DNA from: Euonymus europaeus
Taxonomy: Eukaryota; Streptophyta; Magnoliopsida; Celastrales; Celastraceae
DNA: 64,000 bases
Direction of reading: 5' to 3'
NCBI GenBank assembly: GCA_963580455.1
Contig: OY756964.1
Location: 3,100,001 to 3,164,000, forward strand
The stretch's first letter is position 1, and the number at the start of each line of letters is the position of its first letter. Below are positions 26,518 to 39,256 of this stretch, in pieces. Position numbers and translations under genes: made by a program. The notes beneath the pieces are model-generated. The model was not told the DNA's origin, did no database searches, and saw only the letters and a program-made list of their open reading frames with translations.

Positions 26518-29500
26518 TCAACTCAAAAGTGGCTTCTTCTTGTCCTCCCTCTCCCACCTATCCAATCTTTTCAAAGATTCTTCAACCTGTAAATAAGTGT
26601 AACAAATAATTTATTTAGTTTTAATTTCTTTATTGAAGAAGGTTATTTATGTAACAAGTTTGGAGAATTTCCACTTTAATATTTCTACTATTATTGTGGT
26701 ATTTTAACAGTTTAACCCCATTAAAAGATAATCCAATTAAATGAGCTTACATACCTCTTTCTTCCAATCTGTACGAATTGTTACCCATAACAAAATGATG
26801 GTCTGCAATGCGGTGCCACAAATCATTCCTGACCATATCCCCTGCATTCACCACACAATCACCATTCACCAACCTTTAATATAGATATATGTGTGTGTGA
26901 TATATCTATACACAAATGAGTTAATACAACAAACATTTGCTCATTGAAACATAGATCATTGATCAATGATTATTAAAATATTAAAACGTTTCAATTTTGT
27001 TGCTCAAAGTGTAAAAATGCTGTCGAGACTTTTGCTTTTGCCATTTTGGTCAATCTGCTCGAGTGCGCAGACTAAAACATTTGTATATTTTGGGTCAACA
27101 AAATTAGAATGTTTTGATCGTCGATGACAAAAATAAAAAATGCTTTTATCTTTGGATAACCAAATATTGTATTAACCCTATAAAGGCTAGTGTTGTTACG
27201 TACCTTGGCACCTAGATTGAAGTAAAAACCAAGAAATGCACCAAAGGGGAAACCAACTAAATAGTAGCAACCCACATTGACATATGCAACAAAAGCTTGC
27301 CATCCACATCCAACAGCCACACCTTCATTTGTATATTTGCAACAAAGGTATAAATCTTGTATCATGCAATGTGTCAAATGAATTTGAGTTAGTAAATTAA
27401 TTTTGACTTGCCAGACAAAACAGGTTGCACAGCGTTTAGGATGATGGTGGTGGCTAGAAGCGGACAGAGGTCTGAGACGGCAGCAGCCACCACTTCACCT
27501 TCTGTGAAGGCGTAACTAATGACATCGCGCAACACAAACACTGTAATTGCTATGATTACCGAGATTATGAAAGAGATCGAGCTCACAACTACTACAGCAA
27601 ACGCTGCCGACTTTGGATGCTTAGCTCCCAGTTCATTCCCAACTCTCACACTGCAATTCTCATATCCATAACACCACGTTAATTTGGCACAAACTACAAC
27701 TACAAATATAGTTTGCATTATGACTTGTGTGATGAACTAACACACATACACATACACATATATTTATTTATTTATATATTAATTAAGAAGCACACTATAC
27801 AAGCTTATATTTTGGACATTCGATATGTATAGGTGGCAAAAAATCAGTTTCAGGTCAGACAACATAAGTGCTTATGAAATATTTATATATTCGGGTAGGA
27901 CTTGTTTGGTTTTTCCGATATACTTTATTGACCATGTCAATATTTGTTTAAATCCGAGCAAATAAATTAGACAATAATCTAATCTAAGTTAGCTATAGAC
28001 AATTAAATCGAACAAAATTTTGTGTTTAAACTCAGATTTAAAATATATGACTTCTGTTCAAACTTCAAACAAAAATTTTTGCCACCCCTACCGATTTGAG
28101 TTTAAACTCGACAGGTCAGCGTTGAGTTAACAAGCTCGCACCGGAAGCCAAACACATTCAAAAACATTGTTGACTTTATGCAATTAGTCTCTATTAATAT
28201 GAAGTACATGGAAAAATCACACTCACCTTGCCGCTGCATTGAAGCCGACTGATGTCATAAAAGCCCATCCGCAAATTGACATGCTGAAGATTATCATAAA
28301 TAGATCAGCTTATAGCATATAGGAAGATGTGAATATACACCCCCTTTAAGCTTAAAATCACAAAGAAATCGACACACAGTTAGTTAATTTGTTCTTACCA
28401 GATTGAAAGGGAATCTAAGGCCACCTGAGGATTCTCTAGCAACCCAGCCAATAGAACAATAAGTTGAAAGTACCAACTCTCCAAGCAAAGCATCACTGCC
28501 GACGCAGCCGACAACTTGAAGAATGCAGGTAATCCAGTGAAGGCTTGTGCACTAAATCCATTCCATGTATTTTTACACCTCTCACTCTTAACAATATATA
28601 CGAACTGAGCTATCACAATAATCCACCAAGACAAGCTCAACACAAGAGATGCACCCAACAATCCAAACCCAAGTTTATACACAGCGAGCCAACTCAGGAA
28701 TGCATGGATTATAACCGCGACAGCTGATATGTATGCACTCGGAGCCATTATGCTTTGCGCTTGCATGAATTTTTGAATCGGGAAGTTCACCGCGTACGCG
28801 AAGATTTGAGGGATAAGGCCGAAGACGAAAATTGATGCTGCCGATGCAATCTCTGGGGATTCGCCTACGAAAATTAAAATTCTTCTGGAGAAAATGTAGA
28901 TGATTGATAGTAGGATTCCAGTAAGAGTCAGAAGCACTGTTGATTTTTGAAGGTATATGCCTAGCATTTCGTACTTTTGTGCACCGTATGCTTGTCCACA
29001 GAGAGTCTCCACTGCACTCCCCATTCCCAACTGTTCAAAATAAATCGGAAATTTTTAAGATGTCTAATGGGCTTGGGCTAGGCCCAATTTGGCCCAAAAG
29101 AGAAACTGCACACATTGTATGAATTCATCGAACTTGAGGCAATCACAAATAGTTTTCAAAGACCAGAAATTTTGCCAATTTATGTATGAATTCTGTAGTC
29201 ATACCATGAGACCATAAGCGAACATTTGGATGCCACTGTTACCGAGATAGGCCGCAGCCAGCTCGAGGTTTCCGAGTTGGCCGGAGAAGATCTGTGTGGA
29301 CAATGACATGAGATAATTGATCATATAAACAAAGACAGCAGGCGCAGCCAATTTGAATAGAAGCCTCGATTCAATTCCGGTAGCAATCCAAACACGCCGC
29401 GAGAATGGCATCGTAATGTCTGACAAGATGTTTTCGAGCTCATCGGTAGATCCATGAGGGCTTGTTGTAATTGAAGGAGCATTGGATTCAAGCAGAGGTT

Positions 29501-29528
29501 GATTGATATATTGTGTTGAGAATTCCAT
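26518..29528 (-). CDS. DTX40: MATE efflux transporter, DTX40-like
   Basis: Seven exons: 29528-29205, 29030-28399, 28283-28227, 27650-27412, 27322-27204, 26841-26755, 26586-26518; 508 aa, normal for plant DTX proteins. MATE transporters use H+ or Na+ gradients to export organic compounds or load them into the vacuole. Landmarks are [120 protein letters not shown] and FRTDW-like [14 protein letters not shown]. Twelve helices are expected. The intron after exon 4 uses a GC donor (TCTG then GCAAGT). The closest family member I recall is Arabidopsis DTX40 (At3g21690). The start codon lies inside the 17-bp target duplication of the LINE-like insertion to the right, which separates the coding region from its native promoter. 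Confidence 0.93.
27829..28092. mobile_element. hAT-like MITE in MATE intron
   Basis: Left end TATAGGTGGCAAAA and right end TTTTGCCACCCCTACC form terminal inverted repeats; flanks CGATATG and CGATTTG look like a mutated target duplication. About 264 bp, AT-rich and non-coding. It has the same internal word order as the element at 7219-7530, so both belong to one family. It lies in the intron between exons 4 and 3. Confidence 0.65.
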
Positions 29529-29541
29529 CCCTTGAAATTTT
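29525..29541. repeat. 17-bp target-site duplication, left copy
   Basis: CCATCCCTTGAAATTTT, identical to 39403-39419. On the minus strand it contains ATGG, the start codon of the MATE gene, plus 13 leader bases. Confidence 0.85.
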
Positions 29542-29727
29542 TTTTTTGATAAACAGGCATAGCCTCAGGAAATATATAAATAAGAAGCCCTCACATGGCG
29601 GAGGAAAACCGAACAAGAGAACATGAGCTTACATCAGCCTTCAAGGAGAAAGCCAAACAGATCAAGAGAAAGCAAAACAATAAGGATAATGAGAACAATA
29701 AAAATACAAGTCCAAGCAAAACTAAAA
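29542..29727 (-). mobile_element. LINE-like insertion, 3' part with poly(A)
   Basis: The 3' portion of a short insertion in minus orientation: on the minus strand it ends CTGAGGCTATGCCTGTTTAT, then CAAAAAAA running into the target duplication, as non-LTR elements do. Its other part is 39318-39402; together about 260 bp without the MULE, so it is a strongly 5'-truncated LINE or possibly a SINE. No reverse-transcriptase coding remains. Confidence 0.7.
29719..29727. repeat. 9-bp target-site duplication of MULE, left
   Basis: AAACTAAAA, identical to 39318-39326. Nine bases is the classical duplication size of Mutator elements. Confidence 0.85.
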
Positions 29728-29790
29728 CGGTTTTACTAGGTATCCCAACTACAAGTATCCCAAATCATCCAAACTGATGTGGCATGCCAC
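29728..29790 (+). repeat. MULE left terminal inverted repeat
   Basis: Aligns over about 60 positions to the reverse complement of 39257-39317, with most differences in the outer 19 bases. Shared core words are ATCCCAAA, CATCC and ATGTGGCATG. Confidence 0.8.
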
Positions 29791-31581
29791 GCTGGCATAG
29801 TGACTCAGCGTTTTTAAGTTTTTGAAATTCAAAAACAGTGCAGCAGCTTTTGTCAAATCAAAAGCTTGGAAAGTGTGATATTACAGTCAACCGTGTGGTT
29901 AGTGTAACCATAGTAAGAGTGGAGCTCCAGAAGTTGAAAATCGTGCAGCTCTGTAAAAGTCTCAAACGAGACCTCTGGAACAAAATTTCTTTCCGTTCGA
30001 AGAAGCATTCCGGCCGTCGTCGAAGCTCCGTCAACTCAAAATAGAAGCTTATTACATCCAAAGATTGGATTCCTTGCAAAGCTATATTTTTCGGACAATG
30101 TAAGTAAACAATTTTGTATTTCCCATTTTATTACAACCATTTATCCCCATTATTTCCTAAAATCCAGTAAACCTTACTAATTCGTTGAACCCACATATTT
30201 TGTATTTTATTTATGACCCATGTGAAGGTTTTCCGTTAATCAAATCACAAAGATATTTGTTATTACGTTTGAAAGTGTTAACAAAGTTGGAACATTTTCG
30301 TCGGCAAATCTGAGTAATATGATTCATTAGCTCTTAAATGATGATATCATTCTCGGTTTTTTTATTACATATGTTTACTCAGATATAACATTGTGTAGTT
30401 CTAGTGCACTGTTTTATGTGTATATCTGAAGTTATTTGCATATCAATTACACTGGGTTTTGGGGAAAGTTGTTGTGATTTTTTGAATGCATTTGGAATTT
30501 TGGTAGTGTTTACATTGATTACATTGATCAGTTGTGGTGTGAGATTCGGAACTGATGTTGTGAAATTGGATTTTTTGTTTGTCGCATTGATTTTGCATAC
30601 TCAATTTATTTGTTATTACTGATGGAAGTGATCCCTTTGATTATAGAGAAATAATGGCTATGACAGTGGTTTAGTGGTTGATGACAATGTATTTTTAATG
30701 AGTGTTGATAATAACATAGTTGGCAATATTGTGAATTTTTACATTAAATAGAGCTCTGTGTTACCTTATGATTAGACGTTGAATAACCTTAATTCCTGTG
30801 TAGTTTCATCATGCTTCAATTGATAAAAATGTTTTAACTATGTTATGATATTGCCTTATCATTATATGACATTGTCTATAGCATGGATCTGTTGTGAATT
30901 TATTAATGCATTTGGCTATTTGGTATTGTTTACATTGATTACATTGATTAAGTGTGTTGTGACATTCTGAACTGATGTTGTGACATTGGATAACGGTTTA
31001 TCGCATTCATTTTTGTAGTGTACATTTATTTGTTATTACTGCTGAAGGTGATCCCTTTGATTACAATGAAAATAAGGGCTAAGATAGCTTTATGAGGGTT
31101 GATAATAACAATGCTTGGAATTTTTACCTTAATTTTAGCTCTGTGTTATCTTTATATTGCATGTTGAACGAACTCAATTGCATTGGAGTTTCATCATGCA
31201 TCAATTAATGAATATAGTTTTACTATGCTATGACATTTGCTTAAAATTAAATGACATTGTCTGCTGCCATAATGCTTTGCAATGTTTTATGTGAATAGTT
31301 TGAGTTAATTTTTGAGTAATTAGATAATGTGATAGTTGATAATTTGATTGCATGGTTCGGTTGTGCTTTGACATTCTGAAATTTTATTGTCACATTGGAT
31401 TAGTTGGGATAAAACAGTGAGTTATAAAATATTAAAATGTCTTACTATGATATGACAGTGGTTTAGCTAATGTGATAGAATATGATTGCATGGGTATGTT
31501 GTGTTATAACAGTGTGAATTGCAAGAGTTAATGAGTTATGACATTGGATTGATGAGCTCTATTATTAATGTCTCTTTGTAG
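29791..31581. other. MULE left noncoding region
   Basis: Leader and promoter region of the Ulp1-like gene; no coding region recognised. Rich in ACATTG/ATGACATTG words and contains the tandem duplication described separately. Confidence 0.5.
30485..31275. repeat. Diverged tandem duplication inside MULE
   Basis: Unit 1 (about 30485-30905) and unit 2 (about 30907-31275) share the same order of words: GTTTACATTGATTACATTGA, GAACTGATGTTGTGA, TTATTTGTTATTACTG, GTGATCCCTTTGATTA, GTTGATAATAACA, GCTCTGTGTTA, GTTTCATCATGC, ATGACATTGTCT. Roughly 400-bp units with moderate divergence and small indels. Confidence 0.7.
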
Positions 31582-34500
31582 ATGGTGAAAGGAACATCAT
31601 CAAAATCAAAACACAGTGTGAAGAAAGTATTGGAAGGAAGTCAGAAATCTGTGAAAAAAGTACACAAACCTTCACATGAGATGCAGTTTAAATCAAATAT
31701 TGGCGCAATCAAGAACCTGCTCAGAAGCTTGAAACTTACAAACAAGCATAAAGCCGCGCTCAAGAAAACGCCCTTCTGGCTTTTCTTTAGGAAAATCATG
31801 CATGACGATCATGAAGACCTGAAGATTAAAAAGAATGAAAATGTCATATGCGATATTATCCAAAGCTATGACGATAGACATGGATGCTTTAGAATAGGAA
31901 AAAAGAAAATTCAGCTTAATGAGACTGACATTGCCTTAATATTCGGCGTAGTTTCGGGGGCTAGAAATATGAAGATCAAGAGAATGGCGAAGCCAAAGAC
32001 GAATGCATTTGTGATATCCAGATTTGAGAAAGTGGAGCACATGAAATCGATTAACATCAAGGCAGCGCTCCACGAAGCAATTAACGGCGATTCAGATACG
32101 GATGCAGCCGATGTCGCTAAGTTGATCATGCTTTACGCATGTCTTACACTGTTTTTCTCCACACGAGCAGACCTTATCCCATGGGCATTCATCAATTATG
32201 TTGATGACTTGGATAATGCGAAAAGATACAATTGGTCGAAGGGCATTGCGGACCACCTACTTGATTCGATAAAGAAGAATCATAACGACCCACGCAAGGT
32301 GATTGGATGCGTCACAGTGTTGCCGGTAAGTAGTTCTTATTGCAACTTTCAGTTTTCGATTAAAGAATGTCAATTTTTTTAAAGGAAAAAACTAACCACA
32401 ATCTTCCATTTGTAGTACTGGTTTTGTGAGCACACAAAGGTGTTTCCCCCACTCAATTCGAAGCTATTTCCTAGGTTTCTAAAGTGGGACATAACCAGAT
32501 GGCCTAAAAATTTCAAGGCCCAATACATTGATACCTTGAGAGGAGCAAAGGTACTGATCGACCAACTTAAAATGCATTACATCAATTATAATCACATTGT
32601 ATGTAATATTTACACTGTATGTTAGACTAATTATGTTGACTTTTGTTTAATCCCAATAGGCAGCCAATGTAATAGAGGGGGAGTTAATGGTGATTTCTCA
32701 AGAAGCTGAAGCTCTAAATGCCCAACAAGCAATTTCAGTGTCTGATTGCCACACATCTTCCCCCACAATTGCAGAATCTAAGAGTGGTCCAGTGAATGAT
32801 AATTCACATGCTGGTTCATCACATGGCGTGCAAAAGAAGCTATTTGAGATTGATAGCACCCCGGTAGCTGGCCAACACACTGCACAATTGCATGAGGTTC
32901 CAATGACTTCACCGAGAACCCAGAACAAGATTCATAAGTCACATGCATCATCTTGTTCTTTGAATGATGCACTTCAAAAAATCAAAAACCTAGAGCAAGA
33001 GAAAGACGCATCGAACAAAGACATTGAGCAGTTGCAAATTGAAATTGCAGTACAAATGAAAGAGAAAGAGAAGATGCAGCATGATCTGGATGACGTTAGG
33101 AATGCACTCTCGTTGAAGAACAACGAAATGGAGAGACTTCATGCAGAGCTACAGAGGCTGATCTGCTTGAATGAAGAATCTGAAAAAGAGAAATCGCATA
33201 TACATGCTGAGTTTGAAAAACTGAAACGTGAGACCGAGAATATCATGGCAATGTTCGAGTCGAATAATCCTGTTGTAGCTGACCCAGTATCTTTCCAAGA
33301 AGTTGTTCCTGCTCCATTGATGCTTGAAGATGCATCTCCTAATTCTGTGGCATTTGTTCAGAATAGCAATCCGAAAAGTGTTGTGACTGTTGAAACACCC
33401 CAAGTTGAAGTTGAAACAAAGAAGAGGAAGAATGATACACCATCTATGATAAGAAGGGTGAAGCTGAAAACCCGTGTTCCGAAATTGGACTCTGATTTTG
33501 AGTATGACAAGGGAAAGAGACCAAAAGCGCACAGAAAACATGAAAATGAAATAGATGAAAAAGAATTTGAGATTTGTGATGTTGAGACGTATAAAGCAGC
33601 TGAGCAATCTGTCCACCCAATGCAAATTGACCCAAAATCCATTGTCAAAACGTACACCACATCTGAGGACATGGCAATGCTACAAGATATTGCAAGACAA
33701 GGCAAGGACAAGTAAGTAGTACTGGCTATTCCGCTTTAATAATTTTTTTTGCTATTGTCATGGTAGGGAATTTGATTGCATTGTTTAGTTGTGTGATAAC
33801 ATTGTGAAGTGGTAATGTGAAATGCTGCTGTGTCAATGAAGTATATGTTTATGGCAATAATTTATTCAGAAACTATAGTGTTATCTATATATCGCATTGG
33901 ATTACTCATAAGTATTATTAATGTTTTATTACTAGTGAACCTAATGCATTTATTAGAATGACATGAGGGTGGATAAAACAAAGTTGGTAAACAATGCTTA
34001 GATTAAATGGTCATAAGACATTGGTTTTTTTTTTATAAAAATGTCTTGCTATGATATGACATTGTGTTGATATAGTGGACTTTGATTGCATGATTCGATT
34101 GTGTGATAACATTGTGAAGTTCTGCTATGTCAATGGAGTATGCGATTATGACAATGGCTTATTGTGAACCTATAGTCTTATGTATATATCACATTGAATT
34201 AATGATAAGTATTACATTGATAATTGTTTTTGGCAGTGTCATGGTTTGGTTTGGTCAAAACTTCCTACTTTGGAACGACTTGGCGCGTTTGATTAATTGT
34301 GACATGGTGTCGGACAATGTGGGTATCACTGTTATTTTAGTTATGTTAAACTTTAATTGAACATTGTATTTATTTTAACGCTTAACACACTACTTGTTAT
34401 AGCTCATCAACGCATACGCCGAGCATCTCACACTCATCCAAGCACGTCTCGATCCGGAATTGCTCATTTCTACGCAGACCTGCAAGTCTTTCGTTGTCAC

Positions 34501-35267
34501 AAGTTCATGCATGACATTCCTCCGGATGAACAGACATGATTTAGTTAAGAAGCACATGACAGACAAGCTGCGTGCCTCCGCTGGAAAGTTTAGGTACTTC
34601 ATTTTCCCACTACTATCTAAAGGAAACCATGAAAGTGCCAACCATTGGACGCTACTTGTGCTCGACACGGATGAAGGAATATGGCTTCACTACAATTCCA
34701 TCCTCCCCAGAAGCAAGAGGAGCAGAGACCCGTACCTGAAGGATGCGAAAACAATTGTAAGCCACTAACCCATTTCCATTAAAATCATTGGACTTCCACA
34801 CTCATTTATTTTGCATAAAATGTTCTATGCAGGTGGAATACTATGAAAGTATATTTGACATATTAGATCCAAGCCAGCAGCTGAAGCCCAAAATTCATAC
34901 ACAATGGGGCACACCTCAGCAATCAGAGACATCGTAAGTATAAAATTGTATTTGGTTATTCCATTGTGATAACGGTTTATTACAGTTAGTTAAAAAAATG
35001 TGTTACATGCAAAATCAATGTCATACGAATTTAATACAATGTAATACTTATATGTTGCTTAATTATATCATTTATATGGTTTTAATAATTTTGATTTAAC
35101 ATTACAGTGTCGATTGTGGGGTGATTTGCATGTATATCATGGACAGCTACTTCAAACATAGGGAAATCCCTCAGAAACTCAGCCAAGATGAGCTACTAAA
35201 GTATCGTGCATGGGTGATCCACACTTTCTTGAATGACAAGAAACATGGTTGGTGTGTGAAGCGCTGA
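31582..35267 (+). CDS. MULE-encoded Ulp1-like cysteine protease
   Basis: Seven exons: 31582-32325, 32416-32550, 32660-33711, 34237-34318, 34403-34756, 34833-34933, 35108-35267; 875 aa. The N-terminal third (FWLFFRKIMHDDHEDLKIKK, DIIQSYDDRHGCFRIGKKKI, LNETDIALIFGVVSG) looks like the DUF1985-type leader common on transposon-borne Ulp1 proteins. The third exon encodes a long coiled coil (LQKIKNLEQEKDASNKDIEQ onward), then a basic segment. The C-terminus is a C48 peptidase domain: LINAYAEHLTLI, NHWTLLVLDTDEG, HYNS, W then GTPQQ, and VDCGVICMYIMDSYF. The expected triad is His (34643-34645), an Asn instead of Asp in HYNS (34694-34696), and Cys (35115-35117). C48 enzymes process SUMO; the role in transposition is unknown. 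Exon 4 and the GTGGGT donor after it are the least certain part. Confidence 0.8.
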
Positions 35268-35976
35268 AACGATAATATTTCAAGTAGTATTCTAAGTAAT
35301 TATGCCCTATTTTGTTGTCTATGCATTTACTATATATGGTCACTGTATGACATTATATTTTGGACGTCCTAGAAGTTATGTGATTATAGTATGCACAAGT
35401 GTGTAAATGTCATGAAGACATTAACCTAATGTTATTGGCTTACTTATATTAATCCTACAGTTTCATTTTACATACAGAAATCCAGTCTAAACATTAACCA
35501 CTAGGACCAAAAACGTAAGAAACATAATGGCCTAGTAAAAACTTAGACATCATTGTATGTGTAATATACAACGTTTTATTATTGATTTTAATGTAATTAA
35601 ACCTCATGGCAAGGTAATAAAAACTGACCCATAAAAAACAGTTGGATCACTTAATAAACTACAAGCAACTTAATAAAAACTGACCCATAAAAAACAGTTG
35701 GATCACTTAATAAACTACAAGCAACGTAATAAAAACTTTTATTGTAATTAAACTTTTAGGCAACGTGACATTGCATTAGAAAATGTAATAAAAACTCACC
35801 CAGCAAAATCAGTTAACTTCCATAACATACTAGAAGCAAAAAAAAAAGCGCCAAAATCAAACCCATTCCATTAAAAGAAAATCCATATGAAACAAAGTTA
35901 CTGGGAAAAAGTCTAAAAGTAATTTTCAAACACATTAAGCAAATTTATTACATTGAATTGATATGAAACTAATAAC
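35268..35976. other. MULE spacer between convergent genes
   Basis: 3' flanks of both MULE genes; contains the 56-bp tandem repeat at 35615-35726. No coding sequence. Confidence 0.6.
35615..35726. repeat. 56-bp perfect tandem duplication in MULE
   Basis: Two identical copies (35615-35670 and 35671-35726) beginning TAATAAAAACTGACCCATAA; the start of a third follows at 35727. Confidence 0.9.
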
Positions 35977-38295
35977 TCAAACTTCAGCAGCCTCGTTCAA
36001 ACGTGAACCAGCACATGACCTGCTAGAGCTCCCCCTGCGGCGTTTAACACCCCACATCTTCTTCTTCATGACACTCGGGGGACGACCCTTCCCTCTCTTA
36101 GGAACTGGGTCATTCGAGTTCGACGTAAGTTGATTAGAAGGTGTATGGCCGATCGATGTAGCATTCTTTGTAGACTCGTCAATCCATTTGAGAACATTCA
36201 CATACAATCCCTCATTCTCAGATGCTAAATCAGCTAATTGATGAAAGGATTTACACATAGCATCATACCTTTGATGTTCAACAGTTGTCGTCCATCCAAC
36301 ATAATTGATCTTCACCCGAGAGTGGCATCTTCTCACATCCTTCCTCCATCTCCTGCAAATGTACATTGCAGGCAGCAAATACTCATTATTAGAAATAAGA
36401 ACCGTCAAAGCATGCCTGCAAACGATGCCCCTAAACTGAAACATCATACAGCTACAACTCACTTCAAGGCCATCATACAAAACCTGAAACATTACTTTCT
36501 TCTTACCACCTTCCCCATAGACAATATCCTCATTGACATAATACCGCTCATGATACGGGAGCTTCTCAGTGGATTTAATTCCACAGTACATCATCGCAAT
36601 CAACTCTTTTTGGAACTCAACAAACTTTTTCGCTGTATAAAGATTTTGAATTTGCTTCTCCATCTCATAAATTGAAGAGCACGACATCTGCCTATTCAAG
36701 GACTCGAAATCAGCCATCTTTTCTTTCTCTATCTTTTTACGCAATGCGCTCTCATACTGCTCGACAAATTGCTTTAAAGTCGTCTTAGAATTGACGTACC
36801 CATCAAAGAACGCATTCATACTCTCGCTCCGACCAGTTGTTGACATTCCAGCCCAAAAATGTCTCTTAACAAACACTGGAACCCACATCTCCTTCTTAGA
36901 ATACAAATAACTAAGCCATTCATTCTCATCCAATCCATAAAGACACAGCATCATCCTCCATGTCTCTATCAAACACATCAAAACATGGAAAAAATATTAG
37001 AAAACAACAACACTTAAATTTAAGTACAAAGATAACAACACTAACAACCAAATAGTTACAGTGTAAAAATATGTTATTACATTGCAAAAATTGAATGGAA
37101 ACAATGTATTAAAAATTAAACCAATGTCATAAGGTTCTGCCAATTCAAAACTCACAATGAAAATAAAATTCCAAAACAATGCAATACCTTCAAAGTCATC
37201 AATGCTTTGCGAATCATATACAGCTGCACCCAACAAACGAGTTATACCATCATATTCTCTATGTGAACCCAATTTTTCAGGTACCTTTTTCATGATGTGC
37301 CATAAACACCATCTGTGCCTCGTGTTTGGAAAAACAACCTCAATTGCATTTTTCATTGCCCTGTCTTGATCAGTTATAATACCTTGGGGAGCAACCCCAC
37401 CCATGCAAGCCAACCAAGTACTGAATAACAAAATAAAAGTCTGTGTGTCCTCACGAGATATAAGTCCACACCCAAGCAGAATGGAATGCCCATGATGGTT
37501 AACACCTACAAAAGGAGCAAATGGCATATCATACTTGTTCGTGAGGTATGTGGTGTCGAATGTAATAACATCTCCAAATTCTTCGTACGCCGCCCTGCTT
37601 CGGGGATCAGCCCAAAAAACATTCCTCAGACGACCCTCATCATCCCAATCAATCAAAGAAAAAAAACCACTGTTATTAGATTGCATCCTCAAGAAATATT
37701 TCTGCATTGCATCTGCATCACCAATACCAAGACGAATCCCTCTAGCTCTAGCAATAACATTCCTCGTATCCCTCTCTAAGAAAGTCAACTCCTCATGCCC
37801 ACCAGCACCTATTACAAATGAATTGTGACTCTTGTTTGGCCTAATCCCCGCAATGTCATTGATCTCCAATTGCCGCTTAACGTGAGGGCTAATCTCTCTA
37901 TTACATTTGAAAAATCTCGATTGACTCGGACTCAACACGTGATTATGATCATCATCGAACATAGTAATCTCCCATTTTGCATCAGTAGACAACCGGGCAG
38001 CCAATCTAGCCTTACACTCGTTCTTTGAATGCGCACGATGATTGACCACTATTTTAGAACGACTATAATATTTGTCCGACCTCCCACAAGTAAATGTCAA
38101 ATATTTATGAATCCCATTCACATCCTTCGTAATAGACCTCTTCTTCACAGAAAAACCATTTGCAATCCCGTAAGCGCGGTAAAAATCGAACAACTCATCA
38201 ATGGAGTCAAACAACATCCCTGGCATAGGAACATTCGATCCAGCATGCTCGACGAACTCGTACACACTCTCAACAGGTTCTATCAAATTCAACAT
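35977..38295 (-). CDS. FAR1/FHY3-type MULE transposase
   Basis: Two coding exons, 38295-37188 and 36965-35977; 698 aa, no stops. Domains in order: FAR1-type zinc-binding DNA-binding domain (about 40-140; FYRAYGIANGFSVKKRS, TFTCGRSD, KNECKARLAARL, DDDHNHVLSP), MULE catalytic core (about 220-340; FGDVITFDTTYLTNKYDMPF, GLISREDTQTF, GIITDQDRAMKNAIEVVFP, RHRWCLWHIMKKV) whose first two acidic residues are in TFDTTY and TDQDRAM, RSESMNAFFDGYV, then a SWIM zinc finger (VSCSCMMFQFRGIVCRHALT) and a C-terminal AT-hook-like RGKGRPP. It would cut and paste the element by binding the terminal repeats. The start at 38295 follows a good acceptor (TGTGCAG at about 38303), so a 5'-UTR intron is likely. Related host proteins FHY3/FAR1 are domesticated transcription factors, but the flanking terminal repeats make this a transposase. 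Confidence 0.9.
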
Positions 38296-39256
38296 TGTCC
38301 CGCTGCACATATAAAATAAATGACCAGTTAAAAAAGCATCAAATATTTTGAAAATTAATGACAACAACTACTCACCAAATATAACTTCTATACATTGTCC
38401 ATCTATATGAATACACTGCATTATATTGCCCAGTACCTTATTACATTTCCCATTACCTTATTACATTGCCCATTACATTACTATATTACCCAGTATCTTA
38501 TTACAATGCCCAAAACACAATGTCAACACCGTCATTTCTATGTACAAAAGGTCTTTCAAACGGTTACACTTATTAACAAAAAAGACTAACACAATGTGAC
38601 AAAATCTAAAAACAATGCAAAACAAGTCTCAAACACAATGACACTTGTCGTAATTACAATATAAATTTATCACACTAAACTGTCTCTTATAACTTCGCTG
38701 TGTTGTTCAGACAACAAAAGCAAAACAAAAATAAACGAACAAAATTTCGTGATTACAATATAAATAAATTACATTAACTGTCTCTTATTAACTCTTCATT
38801 GTTGTTCGGATAACAAAAGCATACAAAAATGACCGAAAAATACATTATTCTACGAAACAACAAAATTAATACAAAACCCAACCAAATCCGAAACCCCCAC
38901 TCTGAAATCAACAAGATCCAAAAAAATAAACACACAGGAAACTCCGATCCATACAAAAAACGAAACCTAAAACATGTAAAAGACATTAACGAGCCATGTA
39001 TTACCTTAACGATGACGATGAGCTCGTATTTCTTCCGAATTCTTCCATATATCATACAAAAAAACTTAGCTTTTGACTGTAAGACAAAACTGAGCTTCAA
39101 TGCCCAAGACAGAGGCACTAACCATGGTCAAAACCCAAGTTAAAACACCAGTAGAGAGAGAAGCGGGAACTCCAAAGTCCTAAGCGGGAAACACAGTTTC
39201 CAATAAAGAATTACTCTTTTATTTTCTTGTCCAAATCTATGTGGCATGATGAGGTG
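38296..39256. other. MULE right noncoding region
   Basis: Promoter and leader of the transposase gene; contains runs of ATTACATTGCCCATTAC-type repeats at about 38410-38510. The short open stretches here are not supported. Confidence 0.5.

Noticed and set aside
32698..33711. Long minus-strand frames inside the Ulp1-like gene
   Set aside because: Antisense shadows of the coiled-coil exon; no recognisable motifs.
36238..38319. Plus-strand frames across the transposase gene
   Set aside because: Antisense shadows of conserved FAR1, MULE and SWIM coding sequence on the other strand.
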